DNA of 18,356 bases from JANYCO01 sp964437245 (GCA_964437245.1 CAYTGJ010000090.1:1-18356); one strand, 5' to 3'. Counted from the first letter of the stretch, positions 1 to 6,639 are shown. A program made the numbers and translations. The notes: a model not told the origin generated them from the sequence alone.

Positions 1-459
1 GGGGAAGGTGATCTGCTTTATAACGGGAATACCTATTTTGTGGGATGGGGAAAAAGAACCATGAAAGAAGTAGTTCCTTATCTCAAAGAAATTCTCGACG
101 GAGAAGTCGTAGACCTTGAGTTAGTCGATCCTTACTATTATCACCTGGATACCTGTTTTGCACCGCTCAATGACACAACTGTTGTGATCAATCCTAAATC
201 CTTTACTGCAAAAGGAATGGAGACCATTCATCAGCATTTTTCAAATGTGATCCTTACTTCGGAACAGGACAACAAAGTATTGGCTTGTAATATGGTGGTC
301 AGCGGAAAAAATATTGTAGTGTGTGAAGGAGTGACCGATCAGTTTAAAAAAGATCTGGCGGCCTATGGTTATACGGTATTTGAAACCCCTATGTCGCAAT
401 ACATAAAAGGAGGAGGGAGTGTCAAATGTTGCAGCCTTATTATCAACAATGCGGCATAA
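1..459 (+). CDS. DDAH / arginine deiminase-superfamily guanidino hydrolase, C-terminal part
   Basis: This is the 3' part of a gene that begins before the window; the frame is open from base 1 and reads GEGDLLYNGNTYFVGWG. The GEGD motif, the HLDT segment (His codon at 142-144) and the C-terminal GGGSVKCC segment (Cys codon at 427-429) are the substrate-binding, catalytic-His and catalytic-Cys elements of the pentein-fold guanidino-modifying enzymes. The closest group is dimethylarginine dimethylaminohydrolase or arginine deiminase-like hydrolases, which act through a covalent Cys-guanidino intermediate and release citrulline. A GTG at 40 is an internal Val, not the start. The substrate (dimethylarginine, arginine or another guanidino compound) cannot be told from this part. 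The gene converges on the HEAT-repeat gene with only 14 bases between stop codons and no room for a strong terminator. Confidence 0.85.
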   Translation, partial: GEGDLLYNGNTYFVGWGKRTMKEVVPYLKEILDGEVVDLELVDPYYYHLDTCFAPLNDTTVVINPKSFTAKGMETIHQHFSNVILTSEQDNKVLACNMVVSGKNIVVCEGVTDQFKKDLAAYGYTVFETPMSQYIKGGGSVKCCSLIINNAA

Positions 460-473
460 GCATCTATAGAAAT

Positions 474-989
474 TTACAGACGATCGAGTTCCTGCAACGC
501 TTTCCGTGCTCTTGACAAAAAAGCAGCCGAAGCATAAGGCATCTGTTCCCCGATGGTGAGCTGCAGCTCTGTTTTAAGATCCGGATATTTCTTTACAATA
601 TTCAATAGCACAGTTATGGAATAAGCCCGTATTGCTACTGCTTCTGAAGGAGTGGACAGGTAGTGAAAACAAATGTCCGCCGTTTTCCCCATCAGTGTAG
701 TTGGGATTTCAACCTCCTGAAGAATTCGCATTGTATTTCTCTTTACTGCATCGTGTACAGGCTTTTTGAGGTTATTAATAAGGCGTCCGAGATACGGCTT
801 GATCAGCTCCGGGGCCTTTTCGGCACAGATTCCCAAAGGCCAGGCCGCCCGCTGGGCGATCCGGTATTCTCCTTTTAAAAACAATTCCAGCAATATTTTG
901 AACCGCTGGCTGTCACGCCCTATGTACCGGACTATTTTATCTGCCTGTGCTCTGGAATGTACAGCTAGAAGTGTTTTCTCTATATTCAT
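474..989 (-). CDS. HEAT-repeat-like protein of unknown function
   Basis: A predicted all-helical, soluble protein of 171 residues with no signal peptide or membrane segment. It reads as repeated amphipathic helix pairs (AQRAAWPLGICAEKAPELI, KRNTMRILQEVEIP, AIRAYSITVLLNIVKKYPDL), the pattern of HEAT/ARM or DNA-alkylation-repeat-like folds. I chose the ATG at 989 because MNIEKTLLAVHSRAQADKIV gives a compact start; an in-frame ATG at 1022 would add 11 residues (MYLSTAFSYCL) that look non-native. Similar stand-alone proteins exist in Bacteroidota without a known role, and HEAT folds usually bind proteins or nucleic acids. No catalytic motif is visible. It is transcribed toward the end of the DDAH-like gene and away from clpX. 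Confidence 0.7.
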   Translation of the reverse strand: MNIEKTLLAVHSRAQADKIVRYIGRDSQRFKILLELFLKGEYRIAQRAAWPLGICAEKAPELIKPYLGRLINNLKKPVHDAVKRNTMRILQEVEIPTTLMGKTADICFHYLSTPSEAVAIRAYSITVLLNIVKKYPDLKTELQLTIGEQMPYASAAFLSRARKALQELDRL

Positions 990-1078
990 TAAGCAGTATG
1001 AAAAAGCTGTCGAAAGATACAAATAGAAATAAGCTAATAAAATTATCCTGTCTAAAATCAGGTGCGATTACACTAAGG

Positions 1079-1129
1079 TATGGCCTGTCCCCTGACAGGC
1101 CATAAGTGTCTTGTCAGGGGACAAGACAC
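1079..1129. repeat. Paired perfect hairpins with complementary loops (dispersed repeat, copy 1)
   Basis: Two hairpins stand one base apart. The first has 11-bp arms (TATGGCCTGTC at 1079-1089 and GACAGGCCATA at 1094-1104) closing the loop CCCT. The second has 10-bp arms (GTGTCTTGTC at 1106-1115 and GACAAGACAC at 1120-1129) closing the loop AGGG. The loops are reverse complements. The inner strands can also refold into a third helix (CCCCTGACA 1089-1097 with TGTCAGGGG 1112-1120). The central 33 bases recur at 8024-8056. No U-run follows, so it is not a plain terminator. REP/BIME-like dispersed repeat or a transcript-end structure are both possible. Confidence 0.75.
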
Positions 1130-1210
1130 AGAGTGTACCAAATCATACACCAGAGTCAACAGGTTTATATTAATTTAAAAAACGATTCCGGGAAATACAC
1201 ACAATACAAA

Positions 1211-1232
1211 AGCCCGGGAGATTCTCCGGGCT
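1211..1232 (-). terminator. Second hairpin terminator downstream of clpX
   Basis: An inverted repeat AGCCCGGGAG / CTCCGGGCT (one bulged G, loop ATT). Read on the minus strand it is followed by TTTTGT. It lies about 20 bases beyond the first clpX terminator and could back it up. Confidence 0.55.
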
Positions 1233-1252
1233 CAACGTCACAATGTAGCTAA

Positions 1253-1285
1253 AAAAAAGTCTTCCAGGATCCGGAAGACTTTTTT
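1253..1285 (-). terminator. Rho-independent terminator of clpX (bidirectional shape)
   Basis: A perfect 13-bp stem (AAAAAAGTCTTCC at 1253-1265, GGAAGACTTTTTT at 1273-1285) with the 7-base loop AGGATCC. It begins one base beyond the clpX stop codon and gives a U-tract on either strand. Confidence 0.85.
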
Positions 1286-1286
1286 G

Positions 1287-2519
1287 TCAGGCGACTTTCA
1301 GCTTTTTGCTGAATTTCGATTTGTTTATTTTTTCTTCGGCGTAGGAACGCGTCAATATAAATTTCTTGGCATCTTTTTCTGAGGGTAACTCAAACATGGC
1401 ATCGGTCATGATCGCTTCGCAGATCGAACGAAGACCGCGGGCTCCTAACTTAAAATCTACGGCTCTTTCTACTATAAACTCTATTGCATCTCCTGTTAAT
1501 TCCAGCTCAATGTCTTCCATGGCAAAAAGTTTATGGTATTGCTTGATCAGCGCATTTTTAGGTTCGGTCAGAATCATCTTCAGGGTTTCTGCCGACAGCG
1601 GTTCAAGATACGTCACCACCGGCAGACGTCCGATCAATTCAGGGATTAGTCCGAATGCTTTCAGGTCCTGTGCGGAAACGTATTGCAAAAGATTGTCCTG
1701 GTCTACTTCTGAAGCTACTTCTTTGGTGAGGAACCCCAATGGGCGGGTGTTCAACCTTGTCGCAATCAGTTTTTGTATTCCATCAAATGCACCGCCGCAT
1801 ATGAAAAGGATATTTTCAGTATTCACGGTGATCATTTTCTGATCCGGATGCTTACGGCCTCCCTGAGGTGGTACATTGGCAGAAGTACCTTCCAGGAGCT
1901 TCAATAATGCCTGCTGAACACCTTCTCCGCTTACATCCCGGGTAATGGAAGGATTATCCGACTTGCGGGAGATCTTGTCAATCTCATCGATATAGACAAT
2001 CCCTCTCTGAGCAGCTTCCACATCATAATTAGCAGCCTGTAAGAGCCTGGATAGAATACTTTCCACGTCTTCTCCTACATATCCTGCTTCCGTCAGAACG
2101 GTAGCATCGGCAATACAAAATGGTACATCAAGCATTTTGGCAAGTGTACGGGCAATATAGGTTTTCCCTGTACCGGTTTCCCCTACCATGATGATGTTGG
2201 ATTTTTCAATCTGGACATCGTCTTCTTTTGCTTTCGGTTGCATCAATCTTTTATAATGATTGTATACCGCCACCGACATTACTTTTTTAGCATCGTCTTG
2301 ACCTACCACATACTGATCCAGAAATTTTTTCATTTCTACGGGTTTGATCAGTTTAAACTTAGGGGAACTAACCTTTTGTTTTTGTTTTCCTTCTTCAAAA
2401 AGTATCTGATGCCCTTGTGCAATACATATATTACAAATATGGGTATTGTTCATACCGGAAAGCATAAGCTCCACTTCCTTCTTCGGTCTTCCGCAAAATG
2501 AACAGGTGATTTGAGCCAT
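1287..2519 (-). CDS. clpX: ClpX, ATP-dependent Clp protease unfoldase subunit
   Basis: A 410-residue AAA+ unfoldase that recognises substrates, unfolds them with ATP and feeds them to ClpP in the cytoplasm. The N-terminal zinc-binding domain shows the Cys4 pattern C6, C9, C29, C32. The AAA+ module shows Walker A GETGTGKT (113-120), the GYVG pore-1 loop (146-149), Walker B IVYIDEID (174-181), the RKH pore-2 loop (222-224), an LGF loop (261-263) in the place of the ClpP-docking IGF loop, an arginine finger in ELIGRLP (R298) and sensor 2 GARGLR (359-364). Length and all motifs are normal. It follows clpP on the same strand after a 172-base gap, wide enough for its own promoter, although no clear TAnnTTTG box was found there. 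A strong hairpin terminator follows the stop. Confidence 0.98.
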   Translation of the reverse strand: MAQITCSFCGRPKKEVELMLSGMNNTHICNICIAQGHQILFEEGKQKQKVSSPKFKLIKPVEMKKFLDQYVVGQDDAKKVMSVAVYNHYKRLMQPKAKEDDVQIEKSNIIMVGETGTGKTYIARTLAKMLDVPFCIADATVLTEAGYVGEDVESILSRLLQAANYDVEAAQRGIVYIDEIDKISRKSDNPSITRDVSGEGVQQALLKLLEGTSANVPPQGGRKHPDQKMITVNTENILFICGGAFDGIQKLIATRLNTRPLGFLTKEVASEVDQDNLLQYVSAQDLKAFGLIPELIGRLPVVTYLEPLSAETLKMILTEPKNALIKQYHKLFAMEDIELELTGDAIEFIVERAVDFKLGARGLRSICEAIMTDAMFELPSEKDAKKFILTRSYAEEKINKSKFSKKLKVA

Positions 2520-2691
2520 TGTTGGTGTTTTTTAGATTATCATGAAAAGTTGAAAATTAAGCAGAATTACCTAATTCTTAACCTTGGTTTAATACTATAA
2601 AAGTAATAAAAATACCTGATACTTCTTTACCGTTCATCGAATTCAACGTTTCACAGTGAAAAAATACCAGGTATTCAAGCTATTAAGCAGG

Positions 2692-3384
2692 TTATTTTTT
2701 GGTCAGTACTTCGTCAATGATTCCGTACTCTTTTGCTTCTGCGGCTTTCATCCAGTAATCACGATCTGAATGGTTTTCGATCGTTTTAATATCTTTTCCT
2801 GAATGCTTGGCCAGAATTTCATACAACTCTACTTTCAGTTTCAGGATCTCCCTTGCAGTGATCTCGATATCCGATGCCTGTCCCTGTGCTCCTCCCAGTG
2901 GCTGGTGGATCATGATCCTTGAATGAGGAAGCGCAGAACGCTTATCTTTAGCTCCTCCTGCCAGCAACACTGCTCCCATAGAGGCTGCCAGCCCGGTACA
3001 GATTGTGGCTACATCAGGATTTACATATTGCATGGTATCATAAATTCCCAAACCGGCATATACACCGCCTCCGGGGCTGTTGATATACATCAGGATATCC
3101 TTTTTAGGGTCTACTGATTCCAGGAACAATAGCTGAGCGATGATGATATTGGCTACTTCGTCGCCTACCGGCATCCCCATAAAGATGATACGATCGGAAA
3201 TAAGCCGGGTGAAAACGTCAATAGCTCTGAAGTTTCCGGGTCTTTCTTCGATCACATAGGTAGTCATGTCCTGAATGGTAGGCACATGCATGCTTTCTAT
3301 TCTGTGGATATACTGATCTACAATATTACTGCCCAGGCCCTGGCCTTTAACGGCAAATTTTCTGAATTCTTCTTTATTAAGCAT
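2692..3384 (-). CDS. clpP: ClpP, ATP-dependent Clp protease proteolytic subunit
   Basis: A 230-residue serine peptidase (family S14) that forms the tetradecameric chamber used with ClpX. The catalytic triad is visible with family spacing: S135 in GLAASMGAV, H160 in MIHQPLGG and D209 in HSDRDYWM. The oxyanion region SPGGGVYAG (103-111) is also intact. The N-terminus is about 20 residues longer than the mature E. coli subunit and may be a propeptide. The gene is the first of the clpP-clpX pair on the minus strand; tig, which often precedes clpP in bacteria, is not next to it here (a glutathione peroxidase gene lies divergently upstream). A consensus-like promoter sits just upstream. Confidence 0.98.
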   Translation of the reverse strand: MLNKEEFRKFAVKGQGLGSNIVDQYIHRIESMHVPTIQDMTTYVIEERPGNFRAIDVFTRLISDRIIFMGMPVGDEVANIIIAQLLFLESVDPKKDILMYINSPGGGVYAGLGIYDTMQYVNPDVATICTGLAASMGAVLLAGGAKDKRSALPHSRIMIHQPLGGAQGQASDIEITAREILKLKVELYEILAKHSGKDIKTIENHSDRDYWMKAAEAKEYGIIDEVLTKK

Positions 3385-3409
3385 ATTAAAATGGGTGTTT
3401 TAATCTTTA

Positions 3410-3439
3410 CAAATCTAATAAAAAACTATATTTGACAAA
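3410..3439 (-). promoter_or_regulatory. Bacteroidota-type promoter for clpP
   Basis: On the minus strand TTTG (3439-3436) and TAGATTTG (3417-3410) are separated by 18 bases, matching the Bacteroidota sigma-A pattern TTTG-N19-TAnnTTTG within one base. The box ends 25 bases before the clpP start codon, giving a short leader. Confidence 0.65.
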
Positions 3440-3485
3440 GAGGATTCAAAAATGTTACCAAACTTATTTTTATGAACAAATCTGG

Positions 3486-3493
3486 TATTTTTG
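3486..3493 (+). promoter_or_regulatory. Candidate -7 box for the glutathione peroxidase gene
   Basis: TATTTTTG fits the Bacteroidota -7 consensus TAnnTTTG and lies 38 bases before the ATG at 3532. No good TTTG is present 19-21 bases upstream, so this is a half-match. Confidence 0.4.
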
Positions 3494-3531
3494 TCATAGC
3501 AATCGTGAACGATACCTATCCTTATTAACTT

Positions 3532-4107
3532 ATGAAAAAGATCTATTTCCTGTTTCCCGCTCTTACGATCATTGCCCTGCTGTTGTCCTGTGTGTCTGCC
3601 CATAGGCCTGAAAACCTTGCTTCATCAGGGGAATCCGTCTTTTATTCGTTTAAGATCACTTCGCTGGACGGCGAGCTGATCGATTTTTCCCGCTATAAGG
3701 GAAAAAAGGTATTAATTGTCAATACAGCCTCCAAATGCGGGTTTACACCTCAGTATGAGGACCTTCAAAACCTTCATTCTCAATATGGTGACAAAGTGAC
3801 CGTACTAGGTTTTCCCTGCAACCAATTTGGCGGACAGGAACCCGGCAGCAGTGAAGACATCGGATCTTTTTGCCGGAAGAACTATGGGGTAACCTTTCAA
3901 ATGTTTGAGAAAACGGATGTAAAAGGTTCTAACCAGCATCCGCTCTATCAATGGCTGACCGATAAAAAACAAAATGGCTGGAACGATAAGGCTCCTACCT
4001 GGAATTTCTGTAAATACCTTGTCAACGAAAAGGGAGAACTGACCCATTTCTATCCTTCTACTGTAAATCCTACGAGTTCTAAAATAGTAGACGATCTTCT
4101 GAAATAA
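3532..4107 (+). CDS. Glutathione peroxidase family lipoprotein (thioredoxin-dependent type)
   Basis: A 191-residue peroxidase of the GPx/BsaA family. The N-terminus is a lipoprotein signal peptide with lipobox LLLSC (C20), so the enzyme is probably anchored in the envelope. The catalytic tetrad is present: peroxidatic C69 in NTASKCGFTPQY, Q102 in FGGQEPG, and W157/N158 in TWNF. A Cys in SFCRKNYGV (C114) matches the resolving Cys of thioredoxin-dependent GPx proteins, and there is Cys, not selenocysteine, at the active site. It therefore probably reduces peroxides using thioredoxin. It is divergent from clpP and convergent with the GAF/PAS gene, with which it shares a two-way terminator. Confidence 0.93.
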   Translation: MKKIYFLFPALTIIALLLSCVSAHRPENLASSGESVFYSFKITSLDGELIDFSRYKGKKVLIVNTASKCGFTPQYEDLQNLHSQYGDKVTVLGFPCNQFGGQEPGSSEDIGSFCRKNYGVTFQMFEKTDVKGSNQHPLYQWLTDKKQNGWNDKAPTWNFCKYLVNEKGELTHFYPSTVNPTSSKIVDDLLK

Positions 4108-4118
4108 CTTATATCTGA

Positions 4119-4141
4119 AGGGAGAGAGGATTTTTCTCCCT
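4119..4141 (+). terminator. Hairpin after the glutathione peroxidase gene
   Basis: Arms AGGGAGA (4119-4125) and TCTCCCT (4135-4141) lie 12 bases after the stop codon. There is no U-tract directly after it, so it probably works with the next hairpin. Confidence 0.45.
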
Positions 4142-4145
4142 CCCC

Positions 4146-4181
4146 AAAAGCTCCTGAAAAACTATACTTTCAGGAGCTTTT
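4146..4181. terminator. Bidirectional terminator between convergent genes
   Basis: A perfect 14-bp stem (AAAAGCTCCTGAAA at 4146-4159, TTTCAGGAGCTTTT at 4168-4181) with an 8-base loop and T-runs on both strands. It overlaps the stop codon of the minus-strand GAF/PAS gene, whose last codons form one arm. Confidence 0.85.
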
Positions 4182-5517
4182 TCAATTCAGACAATTCCTT
4201 TTCCTTCTCTTTCAGTTGTTCTTCCAGTCTTTTAACCTCTGTAACATCCGTCTGGATGCCCAGTAAGCCTCCGGACTGATCAAGATGCTTCAGGTAAAGA
4301 GGGCGTTTCATGGTCTTTAATACCCGCTTTTTACCGCTGATCGTTTCTTCGTGATAAAAAATCACCGGTTTCCCACCGTTAATAATCTCCATTTCCTGCT
4401 TTCTGAATTCGATCGCTTCTTCTTTGCTGAAATAATCAAAATCAGAGGTGTTAAGTAATTTTTCCACCGTTAAATTATGGGCATTGGCCACCGCTGTATT
4501 GACAAGGATGAATTTCCCCTGTTCGTCTTTCAGAAAAATTTTCTGAGGCAGTTCGTCCAGCACTTCTATCAGGATTTTATGGTAGTTGTCCAGGTATAGT
4601 TGCACTCTTTCACTTTCTGTTTCATGTTCCTTCAGTTTCTGTTCCAGCAGTTGTTTGTGTACCCGGAGTTCCTTTTCCATCTCCTCGCTTTTTTCCTGGG
4701 TAGTCTGAAGTTCTTCCAGATTTTGTCTCATTTCTTCCTCCTGCGAGCGCAGATTCTCTGCCTGCTCCTTTGTTTCATGCAAGAGTCGTTCGGTACGTTC
4801 ATTGATTTTGATAGAAGCTACTGCAGAAGCAACACTTTGGGCAATTTTTTCTACAAACTCAATCTGGTATTTCTCCAGCTTATCAAAGGACGCAAGCTCT
4901 AAGACTCCTACCACTTCTTCGTTGTATTTAAGAGGAGTGATCAGGATAGCACCAGGAGTCGCTTCTCCCAATCCTGAAGTGACAAAAGTATACTGATCAG
5001 GAAGTTCAGTCATATAGATGCTTTCTTTTTCCAGGAAAGCCTGCCCCAATAATCCCTGTCCGACCTTTATTTTTCTTTCCTGATATTTCTTGCGGTTATA
5101 AGCATAGCTGGCATATAATTCCAGGGCAGAATTTCCCTGATCTTCTCCTGTAAGAATAAAGACGCCTCCCTGATTGGCTTGCAGGTACTTCACCAGTGCA
5201 GTAATAAAAGCGTCTGAAAAATCAGCAAGTGAACTGTATTGTCCCCTCAGCAAATCGGCAAAGATCGCCAGCCCTTTATTGACCCATGCCTGATTTTTTT
5301 CCTGCTCGGAAATATTCTTCAGTTGTGTTTTCATGGCAAGAAGGGCGGTCCGCAGGACGTCGTCCGTATCACTGGTATATTCCGCTTCTAAATTACCATT
5401 CCCGATTTCTGTAATATAAGCTGCCGCATGATGTATGATCGCATTTAGTTTTTCAATCTCCATTTCGTACCGGCGAAGTTTGTCTTTATGAATGATCTCG
5501 TATGGAACCATATCCAC
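4162..5517 (-). CDS. Soluble HAMP-like/GAF/coiled-coil/PAS signalling protein without an output domain
   Basis: A 451-residue cytoplasmic protein with no signal peptide or membrane helix. Residues 20-75 resemble a HAMP segment (IGNGNLEAEYTSDTDDVLRTALLAMKTQL). A GAF domain spans about 85-235 (KVGQGLLGQAFLEKE, GAILITPLKYNEEVVGVLELAS). A long coiled coil rich in Glu, Lys and Gln follows at 235-310, then a PAS domain at about 315-430 (KIFLKDEQGKFILVNTA, ending GIQTDVTEVKRLEEQL) and a short terminal coiled coil. There is no HisKA, HATPase, GGDEF, EAL or phosphatase domain, so it probably passes a signal by binding a partner kinase or phosphatase. The TAG stop lies inside a terminator hairpin, so the protein is complete. 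Confidence 0.85.
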   Translation of the reverse strand: MDMVPYEIIHKDKLRRYEMEIEKLNAIIHHAAAYITEIGNGNLEAEYTSDTDDVLRTALLAMKTQLKNISEQEKNQAWVNKGLAIFADLLRGQYSSLADFSDAFITALVKYLQANQGGVFILTGEDQGNSALELYASYAYNRKKYQERKIKVGQGLLGQAFLEKESIYMTELPDQYTFVTSGLGEATPGAILITPLKYNEEVVGVLELASFDKLEKYQIEFVEKIAQSVASAVASIKINERTERLLHETKEQAENLRSQEEEMRQNLEELQTTQEKSEEMEKELRVHKQLLEQKLKEHETESERVQLYLDNYHKILIEVLDELPQKIFLKDEQGKFILVNTAVANAHNLTVEKLLNTSDFDYFSKEEAIEFRKQEMEIINGGKPVIFYHEETISGKKRVLKTMKRPLYLKHLDQSGGLLGIQTDVTEVKRLEEQLKEKEKELSELKKLLKV

Positions 5518-5640
5518 TATCCTGATTTAGTTAAAAATGCGGTCAAATAGAACCTATTTAAAAGTATAAAAAAAACTACTCGTTTCCTACTCTTGCCAGA
5601 GCATTCTCTTTATAGGGAGGTAAAAGGAACATGGATTTAG

Positions 5641-5671
5641 TTTGCCGGGTAATTTCTTATCACTAACTTCG
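5641..5671 (+). promoter_or_regulatory. Promoter of the sugE-like gene
   Basis: TTTG (5641-5644) is followed after exactly 19 bases by TAACTTCG (5664-5671), one base off the TAnnTTTG consensus. Transcription would start near 5677, leaving a leader of about 85 bases before the ATG at 5763. Confidence 0.65.
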
Positions 5672-5700
5672 CACTTGTAAATAAAAAAGGACTTTAAATT

Positions 5701-5748
5701 ACTCAATTTGGGGAGGGTGAATTCACCTAACTAAAAAGGGTATTGAGT
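5701..5748 (+). promoter_or_regulatory. Nested inverted-repeat leader upstream of sugE (riboswitch-like or operator)
   Basis: A closing stem of 7 perfect pairs (ACTCAAT at 5701-5707 with ATTGAGT at 5742-5748) encloses a perfect 12-base palindrome GGTGAATTCACC (5716-5727), a G-rich 5' strand (GGGGAGGG) and an A-rich 3' strand (CTAACTAAAAAGGG). It sits inside the predicted leader, 14 bases before the start codon. I see none of the ACGR-loop or other landmark sequences I know for guanidine-I, -II or -III riboswitches. It could be an unassigned RNA element or a repressor site built on the palindrome. Confidence 0.5.
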
Positions 5749-5762
5749 CATAAAATAAAATC

Positions 5763-6083
5763 ATGGCCTGGATAATATTAATCGTTGCTGGTTTATTTGA
5801 AGTAGGGTTTACCACCTGTTTAAAGCTTTCTGAAAATTTCACCCAATGGAAATGGTCTGTTGGCTTTTTCATTTGCATCACACTAAGTTTTTTTCTGCTG
5901 AATAAAGCAACTCAAACGATTCCACTGGGAACAGGTTATGCTGTCTGGACTGGAATCGGGGCAGTAGGCACGGTGATCATAGGAATTCTTTTCTTCAAAG
6001 AACCCTCTGACTTCTGGAGGTTATTTTTTATATTTCTTCTTATCGGATCTATTCTGGGACTGAAATTGGTTTCTTCTCATTAA
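5763..6083 (+). CDS. sugE: SMR-family transporter, SugE/Gdx type (probable guanidinium exporter)
   Basis: A 106-residue, four-helix inner-membrane protein of normal SMR length. The conserved membrane Glu is in helix 1 (GLFEVGFTTCLKLS, E14). The helix-3 region GTGYAVWTGIGAVGTVIIG and the GLKL C-terminus match the SugE/Gdx branch more than the EmrE/QacE drug-export branch. Gdx proteins swap guanidinium for protons as antiparallel dimers. That substrate is inferred from the family. The gene has its own promoter and a structured leader. Its last 40 codons are repeated downstream as a pseudogene. Confidence 0.88.
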   Translation: MAWIILIVAGLFEVGFTTCLKLSENFTQWKWSVGFFICITLSFFLLNKATQTIPLGTGYAVWTGIGAVGTVIIGILFFKEPSDFWRLFFIFLLIGSILGLKLVSSH

Positions 6084-6141
6084 TTACAGAGGGAAAGTGT
6101 AAGTAATCTTTGTATAGTGTTACAAAACCGCTATACAAGTA
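5959..6141 (+). repeat. sugE tail plus flank, original copy of a 183-base duplication
   Basis: This tract (sugE 3' end and 58 bases after the stop) aligns without gaps to 6457-6639 at an offset of 498. Bases 5959-6086 differ at one position (5969 C versus T, silent); bases 6087-6141 differ at 11 of 55. Confidence 0.95.
6110..6138 (+). other. Conserved hairpin downstream of sugE
   Basis: Arms TTGTATAGTG (6110-6119) and CGCTATACAA (6129-6138) form ten pairs including one G-U. In the diverged second copy the U of that pair is C (TAGCG/CGCTA at 6613-6617 and 6627-6631), so pairing is kept at the core. There is no U-tract after it. Confidence 0.5.
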
Positions 6142-6269
6142 TCCTCACTGGGGCGTATGTCCCATGCGTACCTCATCTTATCGCAGCATCTTCGATGCGG
6201 TGTTGGATATTATGAGCGAAGTAAAAATATTTTCAGTATTATTAGTCCTGTACACTTCGTACAATCCCC
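6142..6269. other. Noncoding spacer with small hairpins
   Basis: No credible gene. It holds GCATC-TTC-GATGC at about 6187-6199 and a G-U-containing hairpin around GCGTATG/CATGCGT near 6153-6169. A 68-codon open frame across the area has no recognisable protein character. Confidence 0.5.
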
Positions 6270-6453
6270 GTTTGCCGTAGCTTTCATCTACGTGCTTAAC
6301 TATACAGTTAAGCTTCTAGCCGGAGATTTCTGGGAGAAATTAATAATAAAAGATTTGTGGTAGAAGATTGTTTATTTCTATAAAAGCTAGTAGTAGTGTC
6401 CCGGCGGAACGCCTATTAATATAATTAAGCCGTAGGCATAGCCTACGGCAAAC
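6270..6453. mobile_element. MITE/REPIN-like unit bounded by inverted palindromic repeats
   Basis: The left end (6270-6299) reads GTTTGCCGTAG, then a short loop, CTACG and GCTTAA. The right end (6425-6453) is the same motif inverted: TTAAGC, CGTAGGC-ATA-GCCTACG, then GCAAAC. Each end is itself a hairpin (right: 9-bp arms GCCGTAGGC/GCCTACGGC). A third perfect hairpin GCTTAACTATACAGTTAAGC (6294-6313) adjoins the left end. There is no internal transposase frame in about 184 bases, as expected for a non-autonomous element. No target-site duplication was recognised. Confidence 0.5.
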
Positions 6454-6456
6454 AAA

Positions 6457-6639
6457 GGGCAGTAGGTACGGTGATCATAGGAATTCTTTTCTTCAAAGAA
6501 CCCTCTGACTTCTGGAGGTTATTTTTTATATTTCTTCTTATCGGATCTATTCTGGGACTGAAATTGGTTTCTTCTCATTAATTATAGCGGAAAAGTGTAA
6601 GTAATATTTGGGTAGCGATACAATACCGCTATACTCGTA
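6457..6639 (+). repeat. sugE tail plus flank, second copy
   Basis: The downstream partner of 5959-6141. Identity is 127 of 128 over the first part and 44 of 55 over the rest; similarity stops at about 6640. The left junction abuts the end of the MITE-like unit (GGCAAACAAA then GGGCAGTAGG). Confidence 0.95.
6459..6581 (+). pseudogene. Truncated sugE duplicate (last 40 codons)
   Basis: The frame encodes AVGTVIIGILFFKEPSDFWR and onward to GLKLVSSH and TAA, identical in protein to the end of the intact gene. It has no start codon, and an in-frame stop precedes it at 6426-6428. It covers transmembrane helices 3-4 only. The only difference from the parent is a silent GGC to GGT change. Confidence 0.9.

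Noticed and set aside
1079..1129. A CRISPR array
   Set aside because: There are only two different inverted repeats and no direct repeat/spacer pattern.
2609..2685. A terminator between clpP and clpX from the AATACCTG/CAGGTATT inverted repeats
   Set aside because: The alternatives have a very tight or very long loop (over 40 bases) and short AT-rich stems; too weak to call.
3415..3603. A 62-codon minus-strand frame upstream of clpP
   Set aside because: It overlaps the clpP promoter and the start of the glutathione peroxidase gene on the opposite strand; it is a shadow frame.
5670..5762. The sugE leader as a known guanidine riboswitch
   Set aside because: The landmark sequences I know, such as paired ACGR-loop hairpins, are absent; I list it only as an unassigned structure.
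6157..6363. A 68-codon plus-strand open frame between the sugE copies
   Set aside because: It runs through hairpin repeats, has no promoter or ribosome site and no protein-like pattern.
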